Shown: positions 62,966 to 64,000 of the stretch, in pieces
How positions within the stretch are numbered: the stretch's first letter is position 1
Layout of the letters: each line of letters starts with the position of its first letter
NCBI RefSeq assembly: GCF_910596095.1
Contig: NC_056550.1
Location: 3,348,001 to 3,412,000 of the forward strand
DNA length: 64,000 nucleotides
Direction of reading: 5' to 3'
Source of the DNA: Thunnus maccoyii
Taxonomy: Eukaryota > Chordata > Actinopteri > Scombriformes > Scombridae
Translations under genes and position numbers: made by a program
Notes under the pieces: generated by a model
Database searches by the model: none
What the model was told of the DNA's origin: nothing
What the model saw: the letters and a program-made list of their open reading frames with translations, nothing else

Positions 62966-63389
62966 AAAATATCTGAGCAGCTATTAAATGGATTGGCGCA
63001 ACATTTGGTTCAGACTCTCATGGTTTCTAAGGGATGAATCCCAATAATTTAAGTGATTTCCCAACTTTTGATCTATCACCATCGTCAGGTTAAGCTATAC
63101 TTTGTGCTAGCATGCTGGTGGATCAATCTATCTATCTTCCTCCTCCTTATCATCTTCATCCTTCCCCTCACTGTAACAATGGCGATACAAGGACAGTGGA
63201 AGTTGTTAGTTCCTGGTCTAAGTTCTGTGATACACTCTGACTGTGAATCTATGCTAGTCAGTGCATAACAGAACTTTGTCCCGGATCTGAAACCTCTTCG
63301 CAGAGACCAACGGATGGATGAGTGAGATATGAGATATTTTCCAAGTCATTGTGGCCAATTGCAGATGCCGATACCGATATACGCACACA

Positions 63390-63690
63390 TTTTTTCCACC
63401 TGGCTGAGGAGACTATTACACATGCAATCATAGATTGTACTAAGTATGATCAAGAAAGGCAATATATGAAGGATGAACTTAGGAAGACTGGAGTTCAAGA
63501 GCTCTGGTTAAAACTTAAATGAACCTGCTGAGTGGGTGGAGCAGTAGAGTTTTCTTTGAGTTAATTAGACAGACAGGATTAATGTGTAGGATTTAATCTC
63601 TGGTCCACATGCAGAAGCAGAGGGTGGCGGTAATGCACATAATAAGCTGGTTGCCAACTGCCGTTATAAACCAAAAAAATGAAGAAGTTT
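63390..63690 (+). mobile_element. LINE 3' fragment (end of reverse-transcriptase ORF plus tail)
   Basis: Translation of 63,398-63,519 gives HLAEETITHAIIDCTKYDQE and then a basic/Leu stretch ending in ELWLKLK and a stop. The spacing E-T-x-x-H-x-x-x-x-C-x-x-Y-x-x-x-R-x-x-M/L matches the C-terminal end of fish non-LTR retrotransposon polyproteins. After the stop, agagggtggcggtaatgcac and gccaactgccgttata are typical LINE 3' UTR phrases. Heavily 5'-truncated, no activity expected. Confidence 0.7.
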
Positions 63691-63750
63691 GGGTTTTTTT
63701 TTAAACAGAGTGGTACGTCCTGTCAGCTGAGGTGTTTTCTATCTGTGCAG

Positions 63751-64000
63751 CCGAACACAGCAGCTCCTCCATGGACTGTTTCACCCTGATGGTCCCGATA
63801 CCTCCTCCACAGGCTCCACTTCACTCAGCTGCCCAACAGACCAGCTGCTTCTTCTAACCTGAATAACAAGCCAGGGTTCGGTGCTCTGGTTGGATCCACA
63901 TGGAGAGCCAGGGCTCGCTGGGAGGGTAGCTGACTTAAATGGAGCCTGCGGTGGAAGCACAGCCAGGTGGCAGAGGAGAAGGCGACGAATCGGCCTGTCA
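63751..64000 (+). other. Candidate exon with start of an unidentified protein
   Basis: A good acceptor (atctgtgcag) at 63750 precedes an exon that runs to the window end. An ATG at 63939 in favourable context (aaatgg, after an in-frame TAA) opens a frame MEPAVEAQPGGRGEGDESAC. I do not recognise this protein. It may be the first coding exon of the gene whose promoter is near 57.5 kb. Confidence 0.4.

Larger units (their letters stand above)
57675..63750 (+). other. Probable intron or intergenic DNA, no gene recognised
   Basis: About 6 kb of AT-rich DNA with a SINE (59.3 kb), a repeat around 62,790-62,960 (ttggatggattatcatgaaa type) and a LINE tail (63.4-63.7 kb). No supported exon seen. Confidence 0.5.

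Overview
The window reads as teleost (probably percomorph) nuclear DNA. Intron-split vertebrate genes lie in AT-rich non-coding DNA full of small fish-type transposons (hAT-like and TTAA-flanked MITEs, a tRNA-derived SINE, a LINE tail) and GT microsatellites. The first gene has the PYD, linker, FISNA-NACHT layout of the expanded fish NLR family. No bacterial, plasmid, phage or CRISPR features were seen. Exons were assembled by hand from splice sites, reading phase and remembered family sequences; no search was run.

Layout. (1) 1-3436, minus: 5' part of an NLR gene, cut by the window start. (2) 3.5-9.2 kb: no gene seen. (3) 9.2-22.8 kb, plus: an HP1 gene, best matched to CBX1 (HP1-beta), with a TATA-less promoter carrying a ZNF143-like site, an intron 1 full of repeats, four recognisable coding exons and a long 3' UTR. 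(4) 43.2-25.9 kb, minus: a CNC-bZIP gene of the NFE2L1 (NRF1/TCF11) type. Its second long intron holds a cluster of tRNA-Val(TAC) genes and relics. (5) 43.3-50.9 kb: intergenic, with a very recent ~1.4 kb tandem duplication. (6) 54.3-50.9 kb, minus: a complete three-exon praf2 of 178 codons. (7) 54.4-64 kb: intergenic DNA, a CpG-rich first exon near 57.6 kb and the start of an unidentified plus-strand gene at the right edge.

The convergent cbx1/nfe2l1 pair matches, from memory, the CBX1/NFE2L1 arrangement in mammals and supports the naming. The genes do not form a pathway: innate sensing (NLR), heterochromatin reading (HP1), ER-tethered proteasome/stress transcription (NFE2L1), ER/vesicle membrane protein (PRAF2) and valine tRNA supply are simply neighbours.

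Points most worth a second look: the intronic tRNA-Val array with segmental duplication and an anticodon-altered copy; an NFE2L1 protein that keeps the W103/L104 processing site but seems to lack the Neh2-like exon; a coding-looking nfe2l1 cassette whose phase does not fit; a cbx1 whose initiating exon cannot be found; the 45-48 kb tandem duplication; and a 22-bp perfect hairpin at 10.8 kb. I did not find a convincing new biological system.
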